Assembly (NCBI RefSeq): GCF_000720325.1
Contig: NZ_JOJM01000006.1
Coordinates: 143,887 to 207,886, forward strand
DNA: 64,000 bases
Direction: 5' to 3'
Source of the DNA: Streptomyces sp. NRRL B-1347
GTDB lineage: Bacteria; Actinomycetota; Actinomycetes; Streptomycetales; Streptomycetaceae
Part shown: positions 7,885 to 16,488 of the stretch, piece after piece
How positions within the stretch are numbered: the stretch's first letter is position 1
Layout of the letters: the number at the start of each line of letters is the position of its first letter
Position numbers and translations under genes: made by a program
Notes under the pieces: generated by a model
Told to the model about the DNA's origin: nothing
Database searches by the model: none
The model's input: the letters and a program-made list of their open reading frames with translations, nothing else

Positions 7885-9350
7885 CGAGGAAGCCGACGAA
7901 ACGGAGCGCGAGGGCGGGTAAGCGGACCCCAGAGGGGACTCCACCCCGTACGAGAGCGGTCGCGGCCTCGGTCGCCCTCGCGCTCGGCGGCGCGGGCCTG
8001 GTCGTGTTCGGCGCTGCGGGCCCCGCGAGCGCCGCCGAGGTGGCGTACAGGACCGAGTGCGTGCCGCCGCCGATCTCCAATCTGCCGCCGGTGCACGGCA
8101 CCACGAAGGTGGACGTGCGGGCGCCCGCGGAGGCGAAGGTCGGCGACGAGGTCGAGGTGGTGTGGAAGACGGTCGAGGCCGCGTCGAAGAACCCCGACAT
8201 CCTCGACCTCGGCAAGGACACCGTCCTGCCGACCGGCACCGTCACGGTCGGCGGCGCCCAGAGCGGCGGCCTGAAGGTCGAGGGGACCCGCACCAACCCG
8301 CCCATCCCCAAGGGCGGCGCGATGGTCCTGTCCGACATGAAGGGCAAGCTGAAGCTGACCGCGCCGGGGGAGGTGACGCTGACTCCGGGCGCGTACGACA
8401 TCAACGTCGACAAGCCGATCTCCACGGACACCAAGTGCAAGCCGGAGGAGGCGGTGAAGGCCGCCGCGACCATCAAGGTGACCGACGGCGGCGGCACGTC
8501 AGGGGGCTCATCGGGCGGGTCGTCGGGCGGCTCGTCGGGTGGGTCGTCCGGTGGGTCTTCCGGTGGGTCTTCCGGCGGTACGACGTCAGGGGGCTCGTCC
8601 GGGGGCACGACCTCGGGCGGCGGTGACAGCGGGGGCAGTTCGGGCGGCTCCGCGGGAGGCTCCTCCGGCGGCGGTGACGGCCAGACCGACTTCGTCGGCA
8701 AGGAGGTGCAGGTCCCGTACGAGTGCAAGACGCCGATCGGTGACAAGGAAGCCACCTCGCCGGTGCGGATCGACGCCCGGAAGGACGGCGGGACGTACGG
8801 CCTGACCGTGCGGTTCAAGAAGTCGGTGATGGACAGCCCGGCCGACATCCCCGCGGGCGCGGTGAAGCCCTCCATGGCCGTGCGCGTCGGCGGCGCCGAC
8901 AAGGGCACCGTCGCCGTCGAGGGCCCCGCCAACAAGGAGCCCATCAAGTCCGGCGCCCCGATCGCCGTCCCGAATCTGACGGGCACCTACAAGCCGGGCG
9001 CCGACGGCAAGTCGACGCTCTCGCCCGGCGTCCTCGTCGTGAAGGCCCTAGGCACGACCACCACGTGCACGCCCGCGAAGACCGGGGTGTCCCTGGTGCT
9101 CGACACCTCCGCGCAGCCGGGCGGCACGGCGGGCGGCTCAGGCTCCGGGTCCGGCTCCGGCTCCGGCTCGGGCTCCGGCGGCGGCTCCGCGGGCGGCGCG
9201 CCCGGTGACGCGTCCGGCGGCGGCCTCGCCGACACCGGCGCCGACGACAACGGCGCGCTGCGGGCGCTCGGCCTGATCGCGGGCACGGCGATGCTGCTTG
9301 GCGGCGCGGTGTTCACGTTCCTGCCGCGCAGGCGCGGGCGGCTGCGCTGA
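7881..9350 (+). CDS. Large secreted wall-anchored protein with LADTG sortase signal
   Basis: About 489 residues from the GTG at 7881, which overlaps the upstream stop. A long signal peptide (basic n-region, then VALALGGAGLVVFGAAGPASA) leads into a first beta-rich domain (about 52-200, with cysteines in YRTECVPP and DTKCKP). A (SGGS)n linker of about 65 residues follows. A second domain (about 270-410) is clearly homologous to the globular domain of the first gene in the operon: shared YxCKTPIG, LTGTYxP and ALGTTTTCTPA. A second Gly/Ser linker, LADTG, a hydrophobic helix and RRRGRLR end the protein. LAxTG is the pentapeptide preferred by class E sortases of Streptomyces. Function unknown; probably exposed on the cell wall. 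Confidence 0.82.
   Translation: MTRKPTKRSARAGKRTPEGTPPRTRAVAASVALALGGAGLVVFGAAGPASAAEVAYRTECVPPPISNLPPVHGTTKVDVRAPAEAKVGDEVEVVWKTVEAASKNPDILDLGKDTVLPTGTVTVGGAQSGGLKVEGTRTNPPIPKGGAMVLSDMKGKLKLTAPGEVTLTPGAYDINVDKPISTDTKCKPEEAVKAAATIKVTDGGGTSGGSSGGSSGGSSGGSSGGSSGGSSGGTTSGGSSGGTTSGGGDSGGSSGGSAGGSSGGGDGQTDFVGKEVQVPYECKTPIGDKEATSPVRIDARKDGGTYGLTVRFKKSVMDSPADIPAGAVKPSMAVRVGGADKGTVAVEGPANKEPIKSGAPIAVPNLTGTYKPGADGKSTLSPGVLVVKALGTTTTCTPAKTGVSLVLDTSAQPGGTAGGSGSGSGSGSGSGSGGGSAGGAPGDASGGGLADTGADDNGALRALGLIAGTAMLLGGAVFTFLPRRRGRLR
8501..8691 (+). repeat. In-frame Gly/Ser minisatellite (SGGS linker)
   Basis: A run of imperfect 12-base units coding SGGS, several nearly identical in a row around 8515-8580, then degenerate units with GGTT insertions. 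It forms the flexible linker between the two domains of the LADTG protein. Such runs change length easily by slippage. Confidence 0.8.
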
Positions 9351-9352
9351 GC

Positions 9353-10216
9353 TCAACGGCCGCGGCGCTTCGCGCGGTCCCGCAGCCACCTCAGTACGTC
9401 GGCGGCGAGGCCCCGTTCCTTCAGGAGCGGGCCGCCGTGCGACGAGCCCGGCAAGGTGCGCACGGTCACGTCCCGCAGGCCCGCGCGGCGCTGGACGGCG
9501 GCGAGGTCGGCGGAGTGCGCGGGCGGCACGAAGTCGCCCGCCGAGTGCACCAGGTACAGCGGCGCGTCCCGCGGGCCCGACGCGTGCGAGGCGGCCGACA
9601 GGTCGCCCCACCGCTCCCAGCAGAGCCGCCCGGCGCGGTCCGGGTCGCAGCCGGCGAGACGTTTCGCCGCCCCTGCGAGGCCCCGCCGCACGGCAGGGGC
9701 GCCGGGCCTGGTGCCGTCGCGCCAGGCCCGGTACGGCGAGGCCACGGGGGAGAGGGCGACCACGCCCCGGGTGTACGCGCGCCCGTCGCCGTAGGCCCCG
9801 ACGCTCACCGCGAGGTGCCCGCCCGCCGACGAGCCGAGGAGCAGCGGCCGGGCCGCGCCGGGGCCCTCGCGGCGGGCGATCCAGCGCAGCGCGGCGAGCA
9901 CGTCGGCGCGCTGCGCGGACCACACGGCGTCCGACGAGAGCCGGTAGTCGGCCTCGTACACGGTGAAGCCGCGCGCGGCGAACCACCGGGACCAGCCGCT
10001 CCAGTCGGTGTCGCGGGCCCAGGAGCCGCCGTGCAGGAGCACCAGGGCCGTGCCGCCCGCGCCGTGCACGGTCACCGTCTGGCGCGGGTGCGGGCCGTAG
10101 GAGTACGCGCGTCCGGGCTGCTCGCGGGCGGGCGTGTGCGAGGCCTCGGCGGCCGCGCTCGACGACAGGAGCGTGCCGCACAGGGCGAGGGTCAGGAGCG
10201 TACGACGTACGGTCAT
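9353..10216 (-). CDS. Secreted alpha/beta-hydrolase (esterase-like)
   Basis: 287 residues from ATG 10216, which begins a signal peptide (MTVRRTLLTLALCGTLLSSS). A longer frame to 10276 would run into the hairpin of the neighbouring gene and is unlikely. Alpha/beta-hydrolase features are the oxyanion-hole LLHGGSW, the nucleophile elbow LLGSSAGG, the acid SAGDFVPP and the histidine SSHGG: a complete Ser-Asp-His triad of the BD-FAE/esterase type. It would act outside the cytoplasm on ester substrates; the substrate is unknown. It is convergent with the surface-protein operon, with only two bases between stop codons, so read-through transcripts would overlap. Confidence 0.82.
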   Translation of the reverse strand: MTVRRTLLTLALCGTLLSSSAAAEASHTPAREQPGRAYSYGPHPRQTVTVHGAGGTALVLLHGGSWARDTDWSGWSRWFAARGFTVYEADYRLSSDAVWSAQRADVLAALRWIARREGPGAARPLLLGSSAGGHLAVSVGAYGDGRAYTRGVVALSPVASPYRAWRDGTRPGAPAVRRGLAGAAKRLAGCDPDRAGRLCWERWGDLSAASHASGPRDAPLYLVHSAGDFVPPAHSADLAAVQRRAGLRDVTVRTLPGSSHGGPLLKERGLAADVLRWLRDRAKRRGR

Positions 10217-10262
10217 GGCCCGATGCTGCACCGGCCGCGGCCGCGCGGCCCGGAGAAAGCCC

Positions 10263-10296
10263 GAGGGCCACCGCACCGGGTGGTGCGGCGGCCCTC
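10263..10296 (-). terminator. Hairpin terminator after the POT transporter gene
   Basis: GAGGGCC-A-CCGCACC (10263-10277) pairs with GGTGCGG-C-GGCCCTC (10282-10296) around a GGGT loop: 14 pairs with one mismatch. It lies 25 bases beyond the stop of the minus-strand transporter gene and just upstream of the hydrolase start. Confidence 0.78.
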
Positions 10297-10320
10297 AGTT
10301 CGTACGCGGGGGAGGCGTGA

Positions 10321-11811
10321 CTAATGAACGTCGCCCATGAGCGCCTTGACCTTCTTGCGGTACATGAACACCGCGACGGCCGCGATGACCGCCATCGTGG
10401 CCTCCATGGCGACCACGCCGGACTTGTTCAGGTCGACGCCCGCGATGGACAGCAGACCCGTGGTGCAGTCACCGGCGGTGACGGCGAGGAACCAGACGCC
10501 CAGCATCTGGGAGGCGTACTTCTGCGGGGCCATCTTCGTGGTGACCGACAGACCGACGGGGGAGACGCACAGCTCACCGACGGTGTGGATGAAGTAGATC
10601 GCGACGATCCAGTACGCGCCGACCTTGTCGCCGTCGCCCGCCATGGACAGCGGGATCAGGAAGACGAAGAACGAGACGCCGACGATGAAGAGACCGGAGG
10701 CGAACTTCACGACCGAGTTCGGCTCCTGGCCGCGCCGGTTGAGCGCCAGCCAGATCCAGGCGACGACCGGGGCGAGCGCCATGATCAGGACCGGGTTGAC
10801 CGACTGGAACCAGGAGACCGGGAAGTCGAAGCCGAAGATCGAGGTGTCGGTGGAGTTCTTGCCGAACAGGGCCACGGTGGACGCGCCCTGGTCGTAGATC
10901 ATCCAGAAGATGGCGGCGGCCACGAAGAACCAGATGTACGCCGTCATCTTGGACTGCTCGGTCTCGTCCAGGGACTTGTCGCGCTTGATGCGCGTGAGCA
11001 CCCAGATCGGGATCAGCAGACCGGCGACGGTGATCGGGACGATCGCCCAGTTCAGGGTGTAGACGTCGGTGGCGACGGCGACGCCGTAGAAGACGACGGC
11101 GGCGATGATCCACAGCATGGCCTTGCGCAGCAGGCCCATCAGCTCGGCGCGCGGCACCGGCTTCGGCACGACGCTGCTCTGCGGGCTCAGGTGGCGGCCG
11201 CCGAGCAGGAACTGGATCAGGCCGAGGCCCATGCCGAAGGCGGCGATGGCGAAGCCCAGGTGCCAGTTGACCTTCTCACCGACGGTGCCGATGGCCAGCG
11301 GGGCGAAGAAGGCGCCGAGGTTGATGCCGATGTAGAAGACCGTGAAGCCACCGTCGCGGCGCGGGTCGTCCGGGCCGTTGTAGAGGTGGCCGACCATCGT
11401 GGAGATGTTGGCCTTCAGGAGGCCGGAGCCGATCGCCACGAACACCAGGCCGAGGAAGAACATCGCCTGGCCCGGCAGGGCGAGCGTGAGGTGACCGAGC
11501 ATGATCACCAAAGCGGCTATGGTGATCGTCTTGCGCGGGCCCCACAGGCGGTCCGCGAACCAGCCGCCCGGCAGGGCGAGCAGATAGACCATCGCCATGT
11601 AGATCGAGAAGATCGCCGTGGCGGTGGCGGCATTCATGTCCATGCCGCCGGGCGCGACCAGGTACAGGGGGAGCAGGGCCTTCATGCCGTAGAAGCTGAA
11701 GCGCTCCCACATCTCGGTCATGAAGAGAGTGGCCAGGCCGCGGGGGTGGCCGAAGAAGGTCTTCTCGGAGCCAGGAGTGCTGGCCGAGTCCTTCGTCAGG
11801 CTGGACGCCAT
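10321..11811 (-). CDS. POT/PTR2-family proton-dependent oligopeptide transporter
   Basis: 496 residues with about fourteen hydrophobic segments. The PTR2 signature appears at the N-terminus: TEMWERFSFYGMKALLPLYL, with the ExxERFxYYG-type proton-coupling motif. The second family signature is in the loop around GGWFADRLWG and NISTMVGHLY. Members import di- and tripeptides with protons across the cytoplasmic membrane. ATG at 11811 is preceded by GAGGATCGACCC; upstream frame extension to 12012 is non-coding. It is divergent from a two-component regulator, across a 530-base region of lower GC. S. coelicolor carries a peptide transporter at the matching position between sigI and purK. Confidence 0.9.
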   Translation of the reverse strand: MASSLTKDSASTPGSEKTFFGHPRGLATLFMTEMWERFSFYGMKALLPLYLVAPGGMDMNAATATAIFSIYMAMVYLLALPGGWFADRLWGPRKTITIAALVIMLGHLTLALPGQAMFFLGLVFVAIGSGLLKANISTMVGHLYNGPDDPRRDGGFTVFYIGINLGAFFAPLAIGTVGEKVNWHLGFAIAAFGMGLGLIQFLLGGRHLSPQSSVVPKPVPRAELMGLLRKAMLWIIAAVVFYGVAVATDVYTLNWAIVPITVAGLLIPIWVLTRIKRDKSLDETEQSKMTAYIWFFVAAAIFWMIYDQGASTVALFGKNSTDTSIFGFDFPVSWFQSVNPVLIMALAPVVAWIWLALNRRGQEPNSVVKFASGLFIVGVSFFVFLIPLSMAGDGDKVGAYWIVAIYFIHTVGELCVSPVGLSVTTKMAPQKYASQMLGVWFLAVTAGDCTTGLLSIAGVDLNKSGVVAMEATMAVIAAVAVFMYRKKVKALMGDVH

Positions 11812-12343
11812 GGGTCGATCCTCGTGGTGTCGGGACGCGCGTGACGAAGCCGTCGTGGGCGCGCCCGGTGGGGGCGGTCGGCACCGGCGCCGGACCGTCC
11901 ACACCCCACGCCTGCGAGGGGATCCGGTCCGCTGGGCGGAGCACGGGAGACGGCGACACCGAGATCCACACCCCGGACGCATCATCGCGAGCGGGGCCCG
12001 ACCACAGGTCATTCCTTCCAGGCTGGTTGCTCACCAGCCGACACACAGAAGAGACCCTTGGCGCGCAATAGCGGGCCAAAGGTCCTTGAGTAGTGCTACA
12101 GGCGTCTCGCCACCATACGCCACGACAGAGCGCGATTTGGAAGGACTTGAGACATGGATCACAGGTGACTCAGGAACCAATGGAACACATTCCAAGGTGT
12201 CCGCTAGATGTATCCAAGGATCGCATCCTGGATTGTGATCTTCCGGTCCGGTGGAGCCGTCCCGGACGGGCCCGCGGCGGCCGCCGGGCCCGCACCCGGC
12301 GATCACCCTTCGACGGCTGTCCGCAGCGGACTACCATCACCCC
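11812..12343. promoter_or_regulatory. Divergent regulatory region between POT transporter and response regulator
   Basis: No gene is supported in these 532 bases. The stretch 12060-12240 is markedly AT-richer than its surroundings. It contains the palindrome TGGAA-CACA-TTCCA at 12181-12194 and a near-palindrome built from ATCC/GGAT half-sites at 12212-12233. These are candidate operators for the divergent promoters of the peptide transporter or the two-component genes. Confidence 0.5.
12309..12337 (+). promoter_or_regulatory. Candidate vegetative promoter for the response-regulator gene (leaderless)
   Basis: TTCGAC at 12309-12314, a 17-base spacer and TACCAT at 12332-12337. The -10 ends six bases before the ATG at 12344, so transcription should begin at or within a base or two of the start codon. 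There is no Shine-Dalgarno sequence before this ATG, which supports a leaderless transcript. Confidence 0.55.
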
Positions 12344-13021
12344 ATGACCCGTGTACTGCTCGCCGAGGACGACGCGTCCATCTCGGAGCCGCTGGCCCGC
12401 GCACTGCGCCGCGAGGGCTACGAGGTCGAAGTGCGCGAGGACGGCCCCACCGCCCTCGACGCCGGGCTGCAGGGCAGCGTGGACCTGGTCGTGCTCGACC
12501 TGGGCCTGCCCGGCATGGACGGCCTGGAGGTCGCGAGGCGGCTGCGCGCCGAGGGGCACACGGTGCCGATCCTCATCCTCACCGCGCGCGCCGACGAGGT
12601 CGACACGGTCGTCGGGCTCGACGCGGGCGCCGACGACTACGTCACCAAACCGTTCCGGCTCGCCGAGCTGCTCGCCCGGGTCCGGGCCCTGCTGCGGCGC
12701 GGCGCCACGGAGCCGGCGCAGCCGCCCGCCACGCACGGCGTGCGGATCGACGTCGAGTCGCACCGGGCCTGGATGGGCGAGGAGGAGCTCCAGCTCACGG
12801 CGAAGGAGTTCGACCTGCTGCGGGTGCTCGTCCGGGACGCGGGCCGGGTCGTCACCCGGGACCAGCTGATGCGCGAGGTCTGGGACACGACGTGGTGGTC
12901 CTCCACCAAGACGCTCGACATGCACATCTCCTGGCTCCGCAAGAAGCTGGGCGACGACGCGGCGAACCCCCGCTACATCGCCACGGTCCGAGGAGTCGGC
13001 TTCCGCTTCGAGAAGTCGTAG
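12344..13021 (+). CDS. OmpR/PhoB-family two-component response regulator
   Basis: 225 residues. The receiver domain occupies about 1-115, with the acidic pocket AEDD (8-10), the phosphorylated aspartate in VVLDLGLPGMDG (about D52), T in LTARAD and K in VTKPF. A winged-helix Trans_reg_C domain follows (about 130-225), ending FDLLRVLVRDAGRVVTRDQL to VRGVGFRF. It should bind DNA when phosphorylated by the sensor kinase encoded 210 bases downstream. ATG 12344 is chosen as the first residue of the receiver fold; the open frame to 12251 is not supported. The regulon is unknown; the divergent peptide transporter is one candidate. Confidence 0.9.
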   Translation: MTRVLLAEDDASISEPLARALRREGYEVEVREDGPTALDAGLQGSVDLVVLDLGLPGMDGLEVARRLRAEGHTVPILILTARADEVDTVVGLDAGADDYVTKPFRLAELLARVRALLRRGATEPAQPPATHGVRIDVESHRAWMGEEELQLTAKEFDLLRVLVRDAGRVVTRDQLMREVWDTTWWSSTKTLDMHISWLRKKLGDDAANPRYIATVRGVGFRFEKS

Positions 13022-13231
13022 CCGCCTTCTGACCCGGATACGGGCGGGGCACGTGCCCCCCGCTGTGGGCAATCGTCCCGCCGGGCGGGACGGGTGGGCA
13101 CAGCGCCGAGGTGCCGAGCAACCGGAACACGAGGCCCCGCCCAGGCCAGGGCAAGGGCCGGGCGGCACCAGCCCCCCGTAGGGGAGGGGCACACTGGTCA
13201 GGTCCGTCCCCCTGCCCGGCCGGAGGGCCCC

Positions 13232-14503
13232 GTGCGTCGTCGTCTCATCAACTCGACCCTCGCAGTCGTACTCGTAGTGATCGCCGTCTTCGGCGTCTCA
13301 CTCGTGATCGTCGAGACCCGCACGATCAGCAACAGCGCCCAGGAGCGCGTGAACTCCGAGGCCGTCCGCCTCGCGAGCATCGTGGACAGCCGCCTCATCA
13401 GCGACGAGCGGGTCAGCGGCGCGATCCTGCGGGAGCAGGTGGACACGGACCGGTACGCCCGCATCGACATCCCCGGCCGCGCCCCCATCGAGGTCGGCAC
13501 CCGCCCGACGGGCGACGTCATCCGGGCCACGGAGGACGGCGAGGAGGGCGAGAAGGTCACCGTCGAGGAGCCCCGCACCGCCGTCACCCAGGAGGTCGGC
13601 CGCACCCTGCTGATCATCGGCGGCGTGGCCCTGCTCGCCATCGTGGCCGCGGTCCTGCTCGCCGTACGCCAGGCGAACCGCCTCGCGTCCCCGCTCACGG
13701 ACCTCGCGGAGACCGCCGAGCGGCTTGGCTCGGGCGACCCGCGCCCCCGCCACCGCCGCTACGGCGTGCCGGAGCTCGACCGGGTCGCGGACGTCCTGGA
13801 CTCCAGCGCGGAGCGGATCGCCCGCATGCTCACCGCCGAGCGCCGCCTCGCCGCCGACGCCTCGCACCAGCTGCGCACCCCGCTGACCGCCCTCTCCATG
13901 CGCCTGGAGGAGGTCGCCGTCACCGACGACCTGGACACGGTGAAGGAGGAGGCGACGATCGCGCTGACCCAGGTGGAGCGGCTCACCGACGTCGTGGAGC
14001 GGCTGCTCACCAACTCCCGCGACCCGCGCACCGGCTCCGCGGTCTCCTTCGACCTGGACGAGGTGATCAAGCAGCAGCTGGAGGAGTGGCGCCCCGCCTA
14101 CCGCAGCGCGGGCCGCGCCATCGTCAGCTCCGGCAAGCGCCACCTCCAGGCCGTCGGCACGCCGGGCGCGGTCGCCCAGGTCCTGGCGGCGCTGATCGAG
14201 AACTCACTGATGCACGGCGGCGGCACCGTGGCCCTGCGCACCCGCGTCACCGGCAACCAGGCCGTCATCGAGGTCACGGACAGCGGCCCGGGCGTGCCCG
14301 CCGACCTCGGCGCGCGGATCTTCGAGCGCACCATCAGCGGCCGCAATTCGACAGGGATCGGCCTCGCCGTGGCCCGGGATCTGGCCGAAGCGGACGGGGG
14401 CCGCCTGGAGATGCTCCAAGGGAAGCCGCCGGTGTTCGGCCTGTTCCTGTCCCGTACGCCGGTCCACAGGGAAGACCGCCACGAGGGCGAGACCGTGCGC
14501 TGA
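13232..14503 (+). CDS. Two-component sensor histidine kinase
   Basis: 423 residues from GTG 13232, which has GGAGG six bases upstream. TM1 (about 5-27) and TM2 (about 127-147, LLIIGGVALLAIVAAVLLAV) flank an extracytoplasmic sensor domain of about 95 residues. A HAMP-like linker follows, then HisKA with the phospho-acceptor in ADASHQLRTPLTAL and HATPase with ENSLMHGGG (N-box), DSGPGVP (G1) and GIGLAV (G2). The G1-to-G2 stretch is short (FERTISGRNSTGIGLA), a compact form. It should autophosphorylate and pass phosphate to the response regulator just upstream. The signal is not known. The 210-base gap could hold a second promoter. Confidence 0.9.
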   Translation: MRRRLINSTLAVVLVVIAVFGVSLVIVETRTISNSAQERVNSEAVRLASIVDSRLISDERVSGAILREQVDTDRYARIDIPGRAPIEVGTRPTGDVIRATEDGEEGEKVTVEEPRTAVTQEVGRTLLIIGGVALLAIVAAVLLAVRQANRLASPLTDLAETAERLGSGDPRPRHRRYGVPELDRVADVLDSSAERIARMLTAERRLAADASHQLRTPLTALSMRLEEVAVTDDLDTVKEEATIALTQVERLTDVVERLLTNSRDPRTGSAVSFDLDEVIKQQLEEWRPAYRSAGRAIVSSGKRHLQAVGTPGAVAQVLAALIENSLMHGGGTVALRTRVTGNQAVIEVTDSGPGVPADLGARIFERTISGRNSTGIGLAVARDLAEADGGRLEMLQGKPPVFGLFLSRTPVHREDRHEGETVR

Positions 14504-14546
14504 AGCCGCCGGGTCGCACCGCCGCACGGACCCTCGTCGGCGCAGG

Positions 14547-15077
14547 TCAGGCCGAGCGCCGCCCGCCCGATGCGGGCTGCCGACCGCCGTCGGTCCCCTC
14601 GGCGTCCTCCAGGAACGATTCGGCATCCGCGACCGCAGCGCGCGCGGGCAGGGCCCGGAACACCCAGGTGCGGTAGGACCAGAAGCGGAACAGCGTGGCG
14701 ATGCCCATGCCGAGGAACTTGAAGACGTTCGTCTGGAGCTTGCTGTCCCAGTCGAACCCGTACGTCGCGACGTACAGGACGCCGTTCTCGATCACCAGGC
14801 CGACGACGCTGAACAGCAGGAAGAGCGTCAGCTCCTTGGTGCGGCCGCCCTTGTCCCGGTCACGGTAGGTGAAGTAGCGGAACCCCACGTAGTTGCAGCA
14901 GATCGCGACCACCGTCGCGATGACGCTGGCGCGCACCACCTGGAGGTCGGTGAGGTGGCGTACGAGGTTGAAGACGGCGAAGTTCACCAGCGTCCCCACC
15001 GCGCCCACGGCCCCGAACTTGGCCACTTCCCGCGCGAGCTGGTCCAGTCGCGCCCGCAGTGCGCCTCGGTCCGTCAT
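14547..15077 (-). CDS. GtrA-family membrane protein
   Basis: 176 residues with four transmembrane helices, beginning KFGAVGAVGTLVNFAVFNLV and containing CCNYVGFRYFTYRDR, both typical of GtrA/DPMS flippase-like proteins. Characterised members take part in moving or supplying lipid-linked sugars for surface polysaccharides. The C-terminal 30 residues are hydrophilic. It is next to purK in many actinobacteria (Rv3277 beside Rv3276c purK in M. tuberculosis). It converges on the sensor kinase gene, with 43 bases between stops. Confidence 0.85.
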   Translation of the reverse strand: MTDRGALRARLDQLAREVAKFGAVGAVGTLVNFAVFNLVRHLTDLQVVRASVIATVVAICCNYVGFRYFTYRDRDKGGRTKELTLFLLFSVVGLVIENGVLYVATYGFDWDSKLQTNVFKFLGMGIATLFRFWSYRTWVFRALPARAAVADAESFLEDAEGTDGGRQPASGGRRSA

Positions 15078-15324
15078 GGTTGGTCGCCCCAGCCCCCGTG
15101 ATTGGTGTCCATCGGTCGTGTTCCCGGTGTCCGTCGGTCGTACCGGCCGGTCGTGCCGGTCGTGCCGTGCTGCCGATCGCGCTGCCGCCTCGTGTGCGGT
15201 TTCCCCGGTCGCGTCAACCCAGCCATGCTAACCAGCCCCTCCCTCCGGCGCGCGGGGACGCCGCTCATTCCGTGGCACGCCTGTGACGCCGGAGCACGGG
15301 ATCGGGCCGTTCCCGGATGGCCGA

Positions 15325-15336
15325 TACCCTGTGGGT
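15325..15336 (+). promoter_or_regulatory. -10 element of a probable leaderless purK transcript
   Basis: TACCCT at 15325-15330 ends six bases before the GTG start of purK, and no ribosome-binding site is present. No convincing -35 is seen. Confidence 0.5.
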
Positions 15337-16488
15337 GTGACGTTCCCGGTAGTCGGCATGGTCGGCGGGGGGCAGCTCGCTCGTATGACCCACGAGGCGG
15401 GCATCCCGCTAGGCATCAGGTTCAAGCTCCTCAGTGACACTCCGCAGGATTCCGCGGCGCAGGTCGTCAGCGACGTCGTCATCGGCGACTATCGCGACCT
15501 GGACACGCTGCGTGACTTCGCGCGGGGCTGCGACGTGATCACCTTCGATCACGAACACGTACCCACCGAGCATCTACGGGCCCTGGAGGCGGACGGCATC
15601 CCCGTGCGTCCGGGGCCCGACGCATTGGTGCACGCCCAGGACAAGGGGGTGATGCGCGCGAAGCTGGACGAGCTCGGGGTGCCCTGCCCCCGCCACCGCA
15701 TCGTGGAGGACCCGGCGGACGTCGTGGCCTTCGCGGCGGAGGGCGCCACGGAGGGTGACGGGTTCCCGGTCATCCTGAAGACCGTCCGCGGCGGGTACGA
15801 CGGCAAGGGCGTCTGGGTCGTACGCTCCGCAGCCGACGCCGCCGAGCCGTTCAGGGCGGGCGTGCCGGTCCTGGCGGAGGAGATGGTCGACTTCGCCAGG
15901 GAGCTGGCCGCGAACGTCGTGCGCTCGCCGCACGGCCAGGCCGTCGCGTACCCGGTCGTGGAGTCCCGGCAGGTCGACGGCGTCTGCGACACCGTGATCG
16001 CGCCCGCCCCCGACCTCAGCGACGAACTGGCCGGTCAGGCCCAGGAGCTGGCCCTGCGCGTGGCCCAGGAGCTCGGCGTGGTCGGGCACCTCGCCGTCGA
16101 GCTGTTCGAGACCCGCGACGGCCGCGTCCTGGTCAACGAGCTCGCGATGCGACCGCACAATTCCGGCCACTGGAGCCAGGACGGCGCCGTGACCTCCCAG
16201 TTCGCCAACCACGTCCGGGCGGTCCTCGACCTGCCCCTGGGCGACCCGCGCCCGCGCGCGAAGTGGACGGTCATGGCGAACGTCCTGGGCGGCGACTACC
16301 CCGACATGTACACCGCGTACCTGCACTGCATGGCGCGCGACCCGCAGCTGAAGATCCACATGTACGGCAAGGACGTGAAGCCCGGCCGCAAGGTCGGACA
16401 CGTCAACACCTACGGCGACGACCTGGACGAGGTACTCGACCGCGCCCGTCACGCTGCCGGCTACCTCAGAGGGACCATCACCGAATGA
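15337..16488 (+). CDS. purK: 5-(carboxyamino)imidazole ribonucleotide synthase (PurK)
   Basis: 383 residues. This ATP-grasp enzyme makes N5-CAIR from AIR, ATP and bicarbonate in purine synthesis. The N-terminus [13 protein letters not shown] is the PurK nucleotide-fold start. Other features include [15 protein letters not shown] (PurK EHV signature), the ATP-grasp lysine and glycine loop [17 protein letters not shown], and [13 protein letters not shown] near the active site. Start at GTG 15337 is preferred because the family N-terminus begins here and a -10 lies six bases before it; the frame extends to 15283 without support. The stop overlaps the purE start by four bases (ATGA), so the two are co-translated. 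Confidence 0.95.
   Translation: MTFPVVGMVGGGQLARMTHEAGIPLGIRFKLLSDTPQDSAAQVVSDVVIGDYRDLDTLRDFARGCDVITFDHEHVPTEHLRALEADGIPVRPGPDALVHAQDKGVMRAKLDELGVPCPRHRIVEDPADVVAFAAEGATEGDGFPVILKTVRGGYDGKGVWVVRSAADAAEPFRAGVPVLAEEMVDFARELAANVVRSPHGQAVAYPVVESRQVDGVCDTVIAPAPDLSDELAGQAQELALRVAQELGVVGHLAVELFETRDGRVLVNELAMRPHNSGHWSQDGAVTSQFANHVRAVLDLPLGDPRPRAKWTVMANVLGGDYPDMYTAYLHCMARDPQLKIHMYGKDVKPGRKVGHVNTYGDDLDEVLDRARHAAGYLRGTITE

Noticed and set aside
8501..8691. Tandem units considered as a CRISPR array or VNTR
   Set aside because: Units are 12 bases, contiguous, and in frame as SGGS within a secreted protein; there are no spacers.
11812..12012. N-terminal extension of the POT transporter
   Set aside because: The added 67 residues are Arg/Pro/Ser-rich with no family similarity. 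ATG 11811 has a good ribosome site and starts just before the conserved first helix.
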